From assembly GCA_002425405.1 (NCBI GenBank), contig DIME01000192.1:1-20389 (forward strand): a stretch of 20,389 bases of DNA, written 5' to 3'. This document shows positions 14,224 through 20,389 of the stretch, piece after piece. Numbering within the stretch: the stretch's first letter is position 1; the number at the start of each line of letters is the position of its first letter. A program made the position numbers and the translations under genes. The DNA is from Candidatus Accumulibacter vicinus (GTDB taxonomy: Bacteria > Pseudomonadota > Gammaproteobacteria > Burkholderiales > Rhodocyclaceae). The notes under the pieces were generated by a model, which ran no database searches, was not told the origin of the DNA, and saw nothing but the letters and a program-made list of their open reading frames with translations.

Positions 14224-15720
14224 ATGAGCATGCCGACGACCGCCGAGCGACCGTTCACCGTTGACCGGTCGCTGCTGATCCGGCGCCTGCGCGAGGTACT
14301 GCCGGCGCAGGCGCTGCTGTTCGAAGAAGAAGACCTGCGGCCGTATGACTGTGATGGCCTCACCGCCTTTCGGCAGTTGCCGTTGCTGGTTGCTTTGCCG
14401 GAGGACGAAGTGCAGGTGCAGGCGATTCTCCGGATCTGTCATGAGCTGCGCGCGCCGGTGGTGGCGCGTGGCGCCGCCACCGGTCTGTCGGGCGGCGCCA
14501 CGCCGCATCCGGACGGCGTGCTGGTCGCGCTCGCCAAGCTCAAGAAGATCATCCGCGTCGACCCCGTGTCGCGGACTGCAGTGGTCCAGCCCGGGGTGCG
14601 CAATCTGGCGGTGTCCGAGGCAGCGGCGCCCTACGGTCTCTATTATGCCCCCGACCCCTCGTCGCAGATTGCCTGCACGATCGGTGGCAATGTCGCCGAG
14701 AACTCGGGTGGCGTGCATTGTCTGAAATATGGACTGACCGTCCATAATGTGCTGCGCGTGCGCGGCCTGAGCATTGAAGGCGAAATCGTCGAGTTCGGCA
14801 ACGCCGCCCTCGACGCACCCGGTTACGACCTGCTGGCGCTGATCAACGGTTCGGAAGGTCTGCTGGCGCTGATCACCGAGGTCACCGTCAAGCTGACCCC
14901 CAAGCCTGAACTGGCACAGGTGGTGGTCGCCTCGTTCGCCGATGTGCGGCGGGCCGGCGACGCAGTCGCCAGCATCATTGCCGCCGGCATCATTCCGGCC
15001 GGCCTCGAAATGATGGACAGAAGAGCCATTCTTGCTGTCGAACCTTACGCCAATGCTGGTTATGACATGGATGCCGAAGCGCTTCTGCTCTGCGAGTCGG
15101 ACGGCACGCCCGAAGAAGTCGCCGAGGAAATCGGGCGGATGACGACGGTGCTCGAAAAGAGCGGTGCTGCCGGGATTCGCGTCTCGCAGAATGAAGCCGA
15201 GCGGCTCCGGTTCTGGGCCGGTCGCAAGGCGGCGTTTCCGGCGGTCGGTCGCCTGACTCCCGACTATCTGTGCATGGATGGCACGATTCCGAGGAAGCAT
15301 CTGGCCGATATGCTCGAAGCGATCGCCACTCTTTCCGGGAAGTACGCCCTGCGTTGTGCCAACGTCTTTCACGCCGGCGACGGCAATCTGCACCCGCTGA
15401 TCATGTACGACGCCAACCAGCCGGGAGAACTCGAGCGGGCGACAGCCTTTGGTGCCGAGATCCTCGAACTGTCGATACATTTCGGTGGCACCATCACCGG
15501 TGAACATGGGGTGGGCATCGAGAAAATCGATCTCATGGCCGAGCAGTTCACACTCGCCGAGATCGGCGCTTTCCATCGCCTCAAGGCGGCTTTCGACGAG
15601 CATGGCCTGCTCAATCCCGGCAAGGGCGTGCCGACGCTGGCGCGCTGCCGTGAATACACGCTGGCGCGCGTCGGCGGCGAGCAGAATCCGACGAACCCGA
15701 TGAACGCTCCGAGGCGGTGA
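14224..15720 (+). CDS. glcD: GlcD, FAD-binding subunit of glycolate oxidase
   Basis: Protein of 498 aa (E. coli GlcD 499 aa). Catalytic FAD subunit that oxidises glycolate to glyoxylate. The N-terminal FAD-binding PCMH domain (about 50-240) includes VARGAATGLSGGATPHPDG. The C-terminal FAD-oxidase domain includes HAGDGNLHPLI and GGTITGEHGVGIEK. AGGAGG at 14214-14219 decides the ATG at 14224 over an in-frame ATG at 14197. It heads glcDEF; the stop overlaps the glcE start. A related D-lactate dehydrogenase is an alternative by domain, but the adjacent glcE and glcF favour glycolate oxidase. No glycolate-responsive regulator (GlcC) is in the window. Confidence 0.94.
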   Translation: MSMPTTAERPFTVDRSLLIRRLREVLPAQALLFEEEDLRPYDCDGLTAFRQLPLLVALPEDEVQVQAILRICHELRAPVVARGAATGLSGGATPHPDGVLVALAKLKKIIRVDPVSRTAVVQPGVRNLAVSEAAAPYGLYYAPDPSSQIACTIGGNVAENSGGVHCLKYGLTVHNVLRVRGLSIEGEIVEFGNAALDAPGYDLLALINGSEGLLALITEVTVKLTPKPELAQVVVASFADVRRAGDAVASIIAAGIIPAGLEMMDRRAILAVEPYANAGYDMDAEALLLCESDGTPEEVAEEIGRMTTVLEKSGAAGIRVSQNEAERLRFWAGRKAAFPAVGRLTPDYLCMDGTIPRKHLADMLEAIATLSGKYALRCANVFHAGDGNLHPLIMYDANQPGELERATAFGAEILELSIHFGGTITGEHGVGIEKIDLMAEQFTLAEIGAFHRLKAAFDEHGLLNPGKGVPTLARCREYTLARVGGEQNPTNPMNAPRR

Positions 15721-16787
15721 TGGATTCCCTGATCGACAACTGGACGGCGCGCATCAACGATGCTGCCGGCCGTGGCGGCAAGCTGGCGATTCGCGGTGGC
15801 GGCAGCAAGACTTTTTACGGTGGACGGGAACAAGGCGAGCGGCTCGACGTCGGGGCCTATCGAGGGATCGTCGCTTACGAACCGACCGAACTGGTGATCA
15901 GCGCGCGTGCCGGCACGCCGCTCGTCGAATTGAACGCGACGCTGGCTGAAAAGGGACAATGGCTGGCTTTCGAACCACCGCATTTCGCGCCGACGGCGAC
16001 CGTCGGCGGCATGCTCGCCAGCGGCCTGTCGGGTCCGCGCCGGCAGGCGGTCGGTGCCGTCCGCGATTTCGTTCTCGGCGCCAAACTGTTGAATGGCCTG
16101 GGCGAGGTGCTCTCCTTCGGCGGCCAGGTGATGAAGAACGTCGCCGGTTACGATGTCTCGCGGCTGCTGGCCGGCAGTCTGGGAACGCTCGGCGTGCTGC
16201 TCGAGGTGTCGTTGAAGGTGCTGCCGCTGCCGCTGGCCGAGAAGAGCCTGCGATTTGCGATCGACGAGGGGACTGCGCTGCAGAAACTCAATCAGTGGGG
16301 TGGGCGACCCTTGCCGATTTCGGCGTCGGCCTGGCACGACGGGATACTGATGCTGCGCCTGTCGGGTGCCGCCGCGGCGGTCGCTGCCGCAGAGCGTCTG
16401 CTCGCCGGCGAGGGGGTGGATGCCGCCGAGGCAGAAGCCTATTGGCGATCGCTGCGCGAGCAGACACACGCCTTTTTCGCCGGCGACGCGCCGCTGTGGC
16501 GTCTCTCGCTCCCGTCGGTGGCGCCGCCGCAGGGGTTCGGAGCGACGCTGATCGAATGGGGCGGCGCGCAACGCTGGCTGCGCGCCGGCGACGCGCGTGC
16601 GCTACGTTCGGCCGCGGCAAAAGCCGGTGGGCACGCAACCCTGTTCCGGGGTGATGACGCCTTGAAGGCCGCAGTGGGTGTTTTCCAGCCCTTGCCCGCG
16701 CCGCTGGCACAAATTCACCGCAATCTCAAGCACGCCTTTGACCCGCAAGGGGTCTTCAACCCCGGTCGAATGTACCCGGATTTCTGA
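15720..16787 (+). CDS. glcE: GlcE, second FAD-binding subunit of glycolate oxidase
   Basis: Protein of 355 aa (E. coli GlcE 350 aa), a shortened FAD/PCMH protein required together with GlcD and GlcF. The FAD-binding region includes LAIRGGGSKTFYGG (about 22-35), PTATVGGMLASGLSGPRRQ and VMKNVAGYDVSRLLAGSLG. It lacks the full C-terminal oxidase domain of GlcD, as normal for GlcE, and ends with AFDPQGVFNPGRMY, the usual family ending. The ATG at 15720 shares its A with the glcD TGA; a GTG one codon earlier (15717) is also possible. Confidence 0.93.
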   Translation: MDSLIDNWTARINDAAGRGGKLAIRGGGSKTFYGGREQGERLDVGAYRGIVAYEPTELVISARAGTPLVELNATLAEKGQWLAFEPPHFAPTATVGGMLASGLSGPRRQAVGAVRDFVLGAKLLNGLGEVLSFGGQVMKNVAGYDVSRLLAGSLGTLGVLLEVSLKVLPLPLAEKSLRFAIDEGTALQKLNQWGGRPLPISASAWHDGILMLRLSGAAAAVAAAERLLAGEGVDAAEAEAYWRSLREQTHAFFAGDAPLWRLSLPSVAPPQGFGATLIEWGGAQRWLRAGDARALRSAAAKAGGHATLFRGDDALKAAVGVFQPLPAPLAQIHRNLKHAFDPQGVFNPGRMYPDF

Positions 16788-16800
16788 AAGTTCGCCCAGC

Positions 16801-18054
16801 ATGCAAACCCATCTGGCCGATTTCATCAAGGACACGCCGGCCGGGCGTGAGGCGGACGCGATTCTGCGTAGCTGCGTACACTGCGGCTTCTGCAACGCCA
16901 CCTGTCCCACTTTCCAGTTGCTCGGAGACGAGCTCGACGGGCCACGCGGCCGCATCTATCTGATCAAGGAGATGCTCGAAGGGCAGCCGGTGACCGCAAG
17001 GACGCAGCTCCACCTCGATCGCTGTCTGACCTGCCGGGCCTGCGAGAGCACCTGCCCATCGGGGGTCAACTACCACCGCCTGTACGAGATCGGACGCGCC
17101 GTCATGGAGCAGCGCGTGCCACGTTCGCTGGCTGCACGAGCGACGCGTTTGCTACTGCGCGAAGCGCTGCCGCGCCGCTGGATGTTCAAGCCGGCGGTTC
17201 GCCTCGGCCAACTGCTGCGGCCGCTGCTGCCAGGCGTGCTCGCCGACAAGGTGCCGAGGCCTGCGGGCGCCCGCATCGGCGGAGGGCCGCAGCCGGCTGC
17301 ACACCCGCGCCGGATGGTTGCGCTGGCCGGTTGCGTGCAGCCGACACTGGCGCCCAATACCAATGCGGCGACCGCACGCGTTCTCGACCGGCTCGGCATC
17401 GAATTGGTCGAGGTGGCCGGTGCCGCCTGTTGCGGTGCCTTGCGCTACCACCTCGATGCCCGGGAACAAGCCCTCGACGACATGCGGCGTGTCATCGATG
17501 CCTGGTGGCCAGAACTCGAGAGTGGGCGCGTCGAGGGTTTCGTGATGACCGCCTCGGGTTGTGGCGGGCATGTGCGCGAATACGCTGCACTGCTCAAACA
17601 CGACCCGGCCTACGCCGACAAGGCGGCGAGGATTGCGGCGATGACGCGTGATGCCTCCGAGGTGCTGGCTGCCGAGCAGCCTCGCCTGCTCGAGTTGCTG
17701 CGCGCAGCCAGGGCCGGTGTCGGCGAGCGGGTGGCCTTTCACTCGCCCTGCACCCTGCAGCATGCGCAGAAGATTCGCGGGGTCGTCGAAGCGCTGTTGA
17801 CTGCCGCCGGCTACCCGCTTTCACCAGTCGCCGATGCGCACCTGTGCTGCGGTTCGGCGGGCACCTATTCGCTTACCCAGCCGGTTCTCGCCAGGCAGTT
17901 GCGAGACCACAAGCTGGCGGCCCTCCATGCCGGTTCGCCGGATCTGCTGGCGACGGCCAATGTCGGCTGCCAGATGCATCTGCAAAGCGGCAGCACGTTG
18001 CCGGTGCGGCACTGGATCGAACTGATCGACGAGCGTTTGCGCGCCGCTTCCTGA
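16801..18054 (+). CDS. glcF: GlcF, iron-sulfur subunit of glycolate oxidase
   Basis: Protein of 417 aa (E. coli GlcF 407 aa) that transfers electrons from the flavin subunits to the membrane quinone pool. Two ferredoxin-type clusters are bound by C25-x2-C28-x2-C31-x3-C35 (CVHCGFCNATCP) and C75-x2-C78-x2-C81-x3-C85 (CLTCRACESTCP). The C-terminal half has cysteine-rich CCG-type motifs: CCGALRYH, GCGGHVREY and CCGSAGTYS. The frame is open from 16678, but the ATG at 16801 gives the usual N-terminus and follows glcE by 13 bp; its ribosome binding site is weak. Last gene of glcDEF. Confidence 0.94.
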   Translation: MQTHLADFIKDTPAGREADAILRSCVHCGFCNATCPTFQLLGDELDGPRGRIYLIKEMLEGQPVTARTQLHLDRCLTCRACESTCPSGVNYHRLYEIGRAVMEQRVPRSLAARATRLLLREALPRRWMFKPAVRLGQLLRPLLPGVLADKVPRPAGARIGGGPQPAAHPRRMVALAGCVQPTLAPNTNAATARVLDRLGIELVEVAGAACCGALRYHLDAREQALDDMRRVIDAWWPELESGRVEGFVMTASGCGGHVREYAALLKHDPAYADKAARIAAMTRDASEVLAAEQPRLLELLRAARAGVGERVAFHSPCTLQHAQKIRGVVEALLTAAGYPLSPVADAHLCCGSAGTYSLTQPVLARQLRDHKLAALHAGSPDLLATANVGCQMHLQSGSTLPVRHWIELIDERLRAAS

Positions 18055-18085
18055 AGCGTACAGACCGGACCCGGACAGGAGAGCG

Positions 18086-19438
18086 ATGTTCATCGACAGT
18101 CAGGCCAGCAGTTACGATGCCTTGTGCAGGAGTTTTCGCTGGCAGCTTCCCGAGCGCTTCAACATCGGCGTCGACGTCTGCGGCCGCTGGGCCGAGGACC
18201 GCAGCCGCTTCGCGCTGTACTACGAGGACGAAAGCGGTTTCTCTTCGGCGCATACCTTCTGGGACATTCAGCGCCAGGCCAACCGCCTTTCCAACGTGCT
18301 GGCGGCTCTCGGCACGCTGCCTGGCGACCGGGTGGCGCTGATCCTGCCGCAGTGTCCGGAGGCGGCGATTGCGCATGTCGCGATCTATCAGATGGGCGCG
18401 CTGGCCGTCCCCCTGTCGCCGCTCTGCACGCCAGATGCGCTTGCATACCGGCTCGGCGATGCGGGCGCGCACCTGGCCATCGTCGATGCGACGATCTTGC
18501 CGACGCTGCGGCAACTGCGCGACAAGCTGCCGCAACTGCAGCATCTGCTCGGCGTCGGCGCGGCGGCCGGCAAGGATCTCAGGCGCTGGGAGGAAGTGCT
18601 CGAACATGCTTCGCCACGCTACACGCCGGCAGCGACCGCCGCCAATGATCCGGCGATGATCCTCTACGGCAGCGGCAGCACGACCAGACCGAAGGGGGTG
18701 CTGCTGGCGCATCGCACGCTGCTCGGCAGGCTCAGCGGCCATGTCTGCTCGCATGACTTCTTTCCGCAGCCGCGTGACCTGTTCTGGTCGCCTGCCGACT
18801 GGGCGAGCACTGCGGGCCTGTGCGATGGTTTGTTGCCGACCTGGCACTTCGGGAGGCCGCTGCTTGCTTACCGGGGACGTTTCGACGCCGCCAGGGCGTT
18901 TGCCCTGATCGAGAAGTACGGCGTGCGCAACAGCCTGCACTCTCCCGGCACCCTGCAGAGGATGATGGAAGCGGTCCCCGACCCGAGGGCGATCTACGAT
19001 CTCGACCTGCGCACGCTGGTCAGCGCTGGCGGACCGGTTGCGGCCGCGGTTTCTCACTGGGCCAGGGAGAAGCTCGGGGTGACGATCAACGAAACCTTCC
19101 GGCAGACCGAGATCGGCCACGTGCTGGGCAATTGCGTTTCGCGCTGGCCAGCGAAACCGGGTGCGATGGGCCGCCCCTACCCTGGGCATCGGCTGGCGGT
19201 CATCGATCGCCAGGGCCAGGTCCTGCCACCGGGCGAAGTGGGCGAGCTCGCCGTGCATCGGCAGTGCAACGCGGAAGACGATCCGGCGATCATGCTCGGG
19301 TACTGGCAAAGCCCCGAAGCGACGACCAGGAAGTTCATCGCTGATGGCTGGGTCCTGACCGGCGATCTCGCGAAGATCGATGCAGAAGGCGATTTCTGGT
19401 ACCAGGGGCGCGCTGATGGCCAACCCATGAAACACTGA
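18086..19438 (+). CDS. truncated AMP-ligase (acyl-CoA synthetase) family protein
   Basis: Protein of 450 aa resembling acyl-CoA synthetases of the ANL superfamily, which are normally about 540-550 aa. The large adenylation domain is present, ending in TGDLAKIDAEG (T425-) and YQGRAD (hinge D444), but the stop comes six residues later. The whole C-terminal lid domain with the catalytic lysine is therefore absent. Core motifs are also changed. The ATP loop reads YGSGSTTRPKG (194-204) where the family usually has TSGTTGxPKG, and the YGQTE-type motif reads FRQTE (338-342). AGGA at 18077-18080 supports the start. It lies 31 bp after glcF and could be cotranscribed. It may be a decaying gene or a repurposed non-adenylating protein; the frame is otherwise intact. 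Substrate cannot be inferred. Confidence 0.72.
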   Translation: MFIDSQASSYDALCRSFRWQLPERFNIGVDVCGRWAEDRSRFALYYEDESGFSSAHTFWDIQRQANRLSNVLAALGTLPGDRVALILPQCPEAAIAHVAIYQMGALAVPLSPLCTPDALAYRLGDAGAHLAIVDATILPTLRQLRDKLPQLQHLLGVGAAAGKDLRRWEEVLEHASPRYTPAATAANDPAMILYGSGSTTRPKGVLLAHRTLLGRLSGHVCSHDFFPQPRDLFWSPADWASTAGLCDGLLPTWHFGRPLLAYRGRFDAARAFALIEKYGVRNSLHSPGTLQRMMEAVPDPRAIYDLDLRTLVSAGGPVAAAVSHWAREKLGVTINETFRQTEIGHVLGNCVSRWPAKPGAMGRPYPGHRLAVIDRQGQVLPPGEVGELAVHRQCNAEDDPAIMLGYWQSPEATTRKFIADGWVLTGDLAKIDAEGDFWYQGRADGQPMKH

Positions 19439-19560
19439 AAGCGATAGAATTTGCCGCTGTTCTGCCAGCTCCAGTGGCCAGGAGCGGCCGCAAGGCCAGA
19501 AGATGCTTTCATGAGGAGAAGGACCGAAGGCCATGCAGCGATCACCGGGAGGTTTACGCG
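19439..19560 (+). other. leader of the PP2C phosphatase gene with two small hairpins
   Basis: TAGAAT at 19445-19450 is a possible -10 without a clear -35. GCTCC (19468-19472) pairs with GGAGC (19481-19485). Directly after, GGCC-GCAA-GGCC (19486-19497) forms a short stem with a GNRA-type loop. No T-run follows, so these are not intrinsic terminators. GGGAGG at 19547-19552 is the ribosome binding site for the ATG at 19561. No remnant of the missing ligase C-terminus is readable in any frame here. Confidence 0.4.
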
Positions 19561-20319
19561 ATGCCGCTTACGATTGACGCCTGCGTTGCCCAGCATCAGG
19601 GAGATCGCCGCGAACAGCAGGACCGCGCGGCGATCCTGCCGCATCCCAGAGGCGGGGGCGTGACGCTGGCGGTGGTGGCGGACGGCATGGGCGGCCATGC
19701 CGGGGGGGTGATCGCTGCCCGGCAGGTGATCCATACCGCTCGCAACAATCTGGAAGGCTTTTCCGCACGCAGCGAATCGGCACGCGGGCTGCTGGAATCA
19801 AGCATCAATGAAGCGCATATGCTGATCAAGACTTCGCGTTTCATCAACGAGAAGGATCCGCACAGCACCGTCGTGATGCTGCTTTTGCAGCCGGGCAGGG
19901 CGAGTTGGGCGCATTGCGGTGACAGCCGCATTTACCATTTTCGGGGCGAAAGTCTGGTCTTTCGCAGTACCGATCATTCCTATGTCGGGCAACTGGTGGT
20001 GCAGGGCAGAATCACGCCCGAGCAAGCCCTCGTGCATCCCAACCGGAACATTCTGTTGACCTCGCTGGGGGGAGCCGAAGCCCCCCAGATCGCTTTTGGC
20101 GAAGCTGATGGCCTGCAGGCAGGGGACACCTTTCTGCTCTGCTCGGATGGTCTATGGGCCTATTTCAGCGATCAGGAACTGGGGTGGGTAATCAATGGCT
20201 CGACCTCGGCGCGCGAAGCCTCCGAGTTGCTGATCGGCCGGGCACGGGCGCTTGGCAGCGGGGACGGCGACAACATCTCGATCGCGATCCTGAAACTGCT
20301 TGAGGCACCGCTTGCCTAA
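19561..20319 (+). CDS. PP2C-family serine/threonine protein phosphatase
   Basis: Soluble metal-dependent phosphatase of 252 aa, a stand-alone bacterial PP2C domain (PppA/Stp type). Metal-binding and catalytic motifs are present in order: the GDRREQQDR block (14-22), VVADGMGGHAGG with D41 (38-49), HCGDSRIY with D121, CSDGLW with D196, and DGDNIS with D237. There are no membrane segments or extra domains. The ATG at 19561 has GGGAGG 8 bp upstream. The frame reaches back to a GTG at 19474, but that extension is basic and unlike the family. A partner Ser/Thr kinase is not in the window and may lie beyond the right edge. The stop codon is part of a repeated sequence. Confidence 0.92.
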   Translation: MPLTIDACVAQHQGDRREQQDRAAILPHPRGGGVTLAVVADGMGGHAGGVIAARQVIHTARNNLEGFSARSESARGLLESSINEAHMLIKTSRFINEKDPHSTVVMLLLQPGRASWAHCGDSRIYHFRGESLVFRSTDHSYVGQLVVQGRITPEQALVHPNRNILLTSLGGAEAPQIAFGEADGLQAGDTFLLCSDGLWAYFSDQELGWVINGSTSAREASELLIGRARALGSGDGDNISIAILKLLEAPLA

Positions 20320-20381
20320 CGGCCATGACCGTTACCCCCCTCTGCCGCGAGTGGAGATTCGCGAGTTGCTAACGGTCATGA
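20317..20381. repeat. three copies of a 12-bp motif in direct and inverted orientation
   Basis: TAACGGCCATGA (20317-20328, including the phosphatase TAA) and TAACGGTCATGA (20370-20381) are direct copies with one difference. CCATGACCGTTA (20323-20334) is an inverted copy overlapping the first. The result is a short hairpin TAACGG-N6-CCGTTA (20317-20334) and an alternative long hairpin with perfect 11-bp arms CATGACCGTTA (20324-20334) / TAACGGTCATG (20370-20380). The long hairpin encloses a nested 5-bp stem CGCGA (20346-20350) / TCGCG (20359-20363). There is no T-run. It could be a terminator-like 3' structure, an operator array for a gene to the right, or the edge of a dispersed repeat. Confidence 0.6.
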
Positions 20382-20389
20382 CTTTGCAA

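Noticed and set aside
14203..15603. 466-codon minus-strand open frame opposite glcD
   Set aside because: Mirrors a certain gene in GC-rich DNA; no motif and no ribosome binding site.
17873..19534. 553-codon minus-strand open frame across the glcF end and the ligase gene
   Set aside because: Spans two plus-strand genes with family motifs; the protein is Arg/Gln-rich with no domain.
19430..19560. Frameshift hiding the ligase C-terminal domain
   Set aside because: Only 122 bp separate the stop from the phosphatase start and no frame reads like the lid domain, so it is a real deletion or truncation.
1..20389. tRNA, rRNA, CRISPR array, insertion sequence or prophage
   Set aside because: No cloverleaf, ribosomal segment, regularly spaced repeats, transposase or phage motifs were seen.

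Overview
The window looks like a chromosomal segment of a GC-rich betaproteobacterium. The gene set and the similarity of the proteins as I recall them suggest Rhodocyclales (relatives of Dechloromonas, Azoarcus, Propionivibrio or Candidatus Accumulibacter). That placement is inference from gene content, not from a marker gene. I see no tRNA, rRNA, CRISPR array, transposase or phage gene.

Left third (1-9099): a complete cbb3-type cytochrome c oxidase locus. ccoI (copper P-type ATPase) and ccoS come first, followed by a strong intrinsic terminator. Then come the structural genes ccoN-ccoO-ccoQ-ccoP, closed by a second terminator. A third unit holds ccoG (copper reductase / ferredoxin-like), fixH and a small TonB-like gene. 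Three good FNR/ANR boxes are visible. One lies before ccoN and one before ccoG. The third overlaps the ccoS stop codon and has no conventional gene behind it: its predicted start site is followed about 90 nt later by the ccoIS terminator. This is the geometry of an oxygen-regulated small RNA and is the most interesting thing in the window. All three boxes have a -10-like element at nearly the same distance, as expected for class II FNR promoters.

Middle (9077-13852): a convergent zinc-ribbon NUDIX hydrolase, the flagellar stator pair motA-motB, a convergent glutathione S-transferase, and, divergent from it, purB (adenylosuccinate lyase).

Right third (13852-20389): a small zinc-ribbon membrane protein translationally coupled to purB, then glcD-glcE-glcF (glycolate oxidase). 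Next is an AMP-ligase-family gene that lacks its whole C-terminal lid domain and has altered adenylation motifs. Last is a PP2C-type protein phosphatase. Just after, and including, the phosphatase stop codon lie three copies of a 12-bp sequence in direct and inverted orientation that can form mutually exclusive hairpins.

Together the window shows microaerobic respiration (cbb3 synthesis, copper loading, FNR control), motility, purine synthesis and glycolate/2-hydroxyacid oxidation feeding the respiratory chain. No gene-free stretch exceeds 300 bp; the longest is the 287-bp ccoS-ccoN gap, which holds the candidate small RNA and the ccoN promoter.
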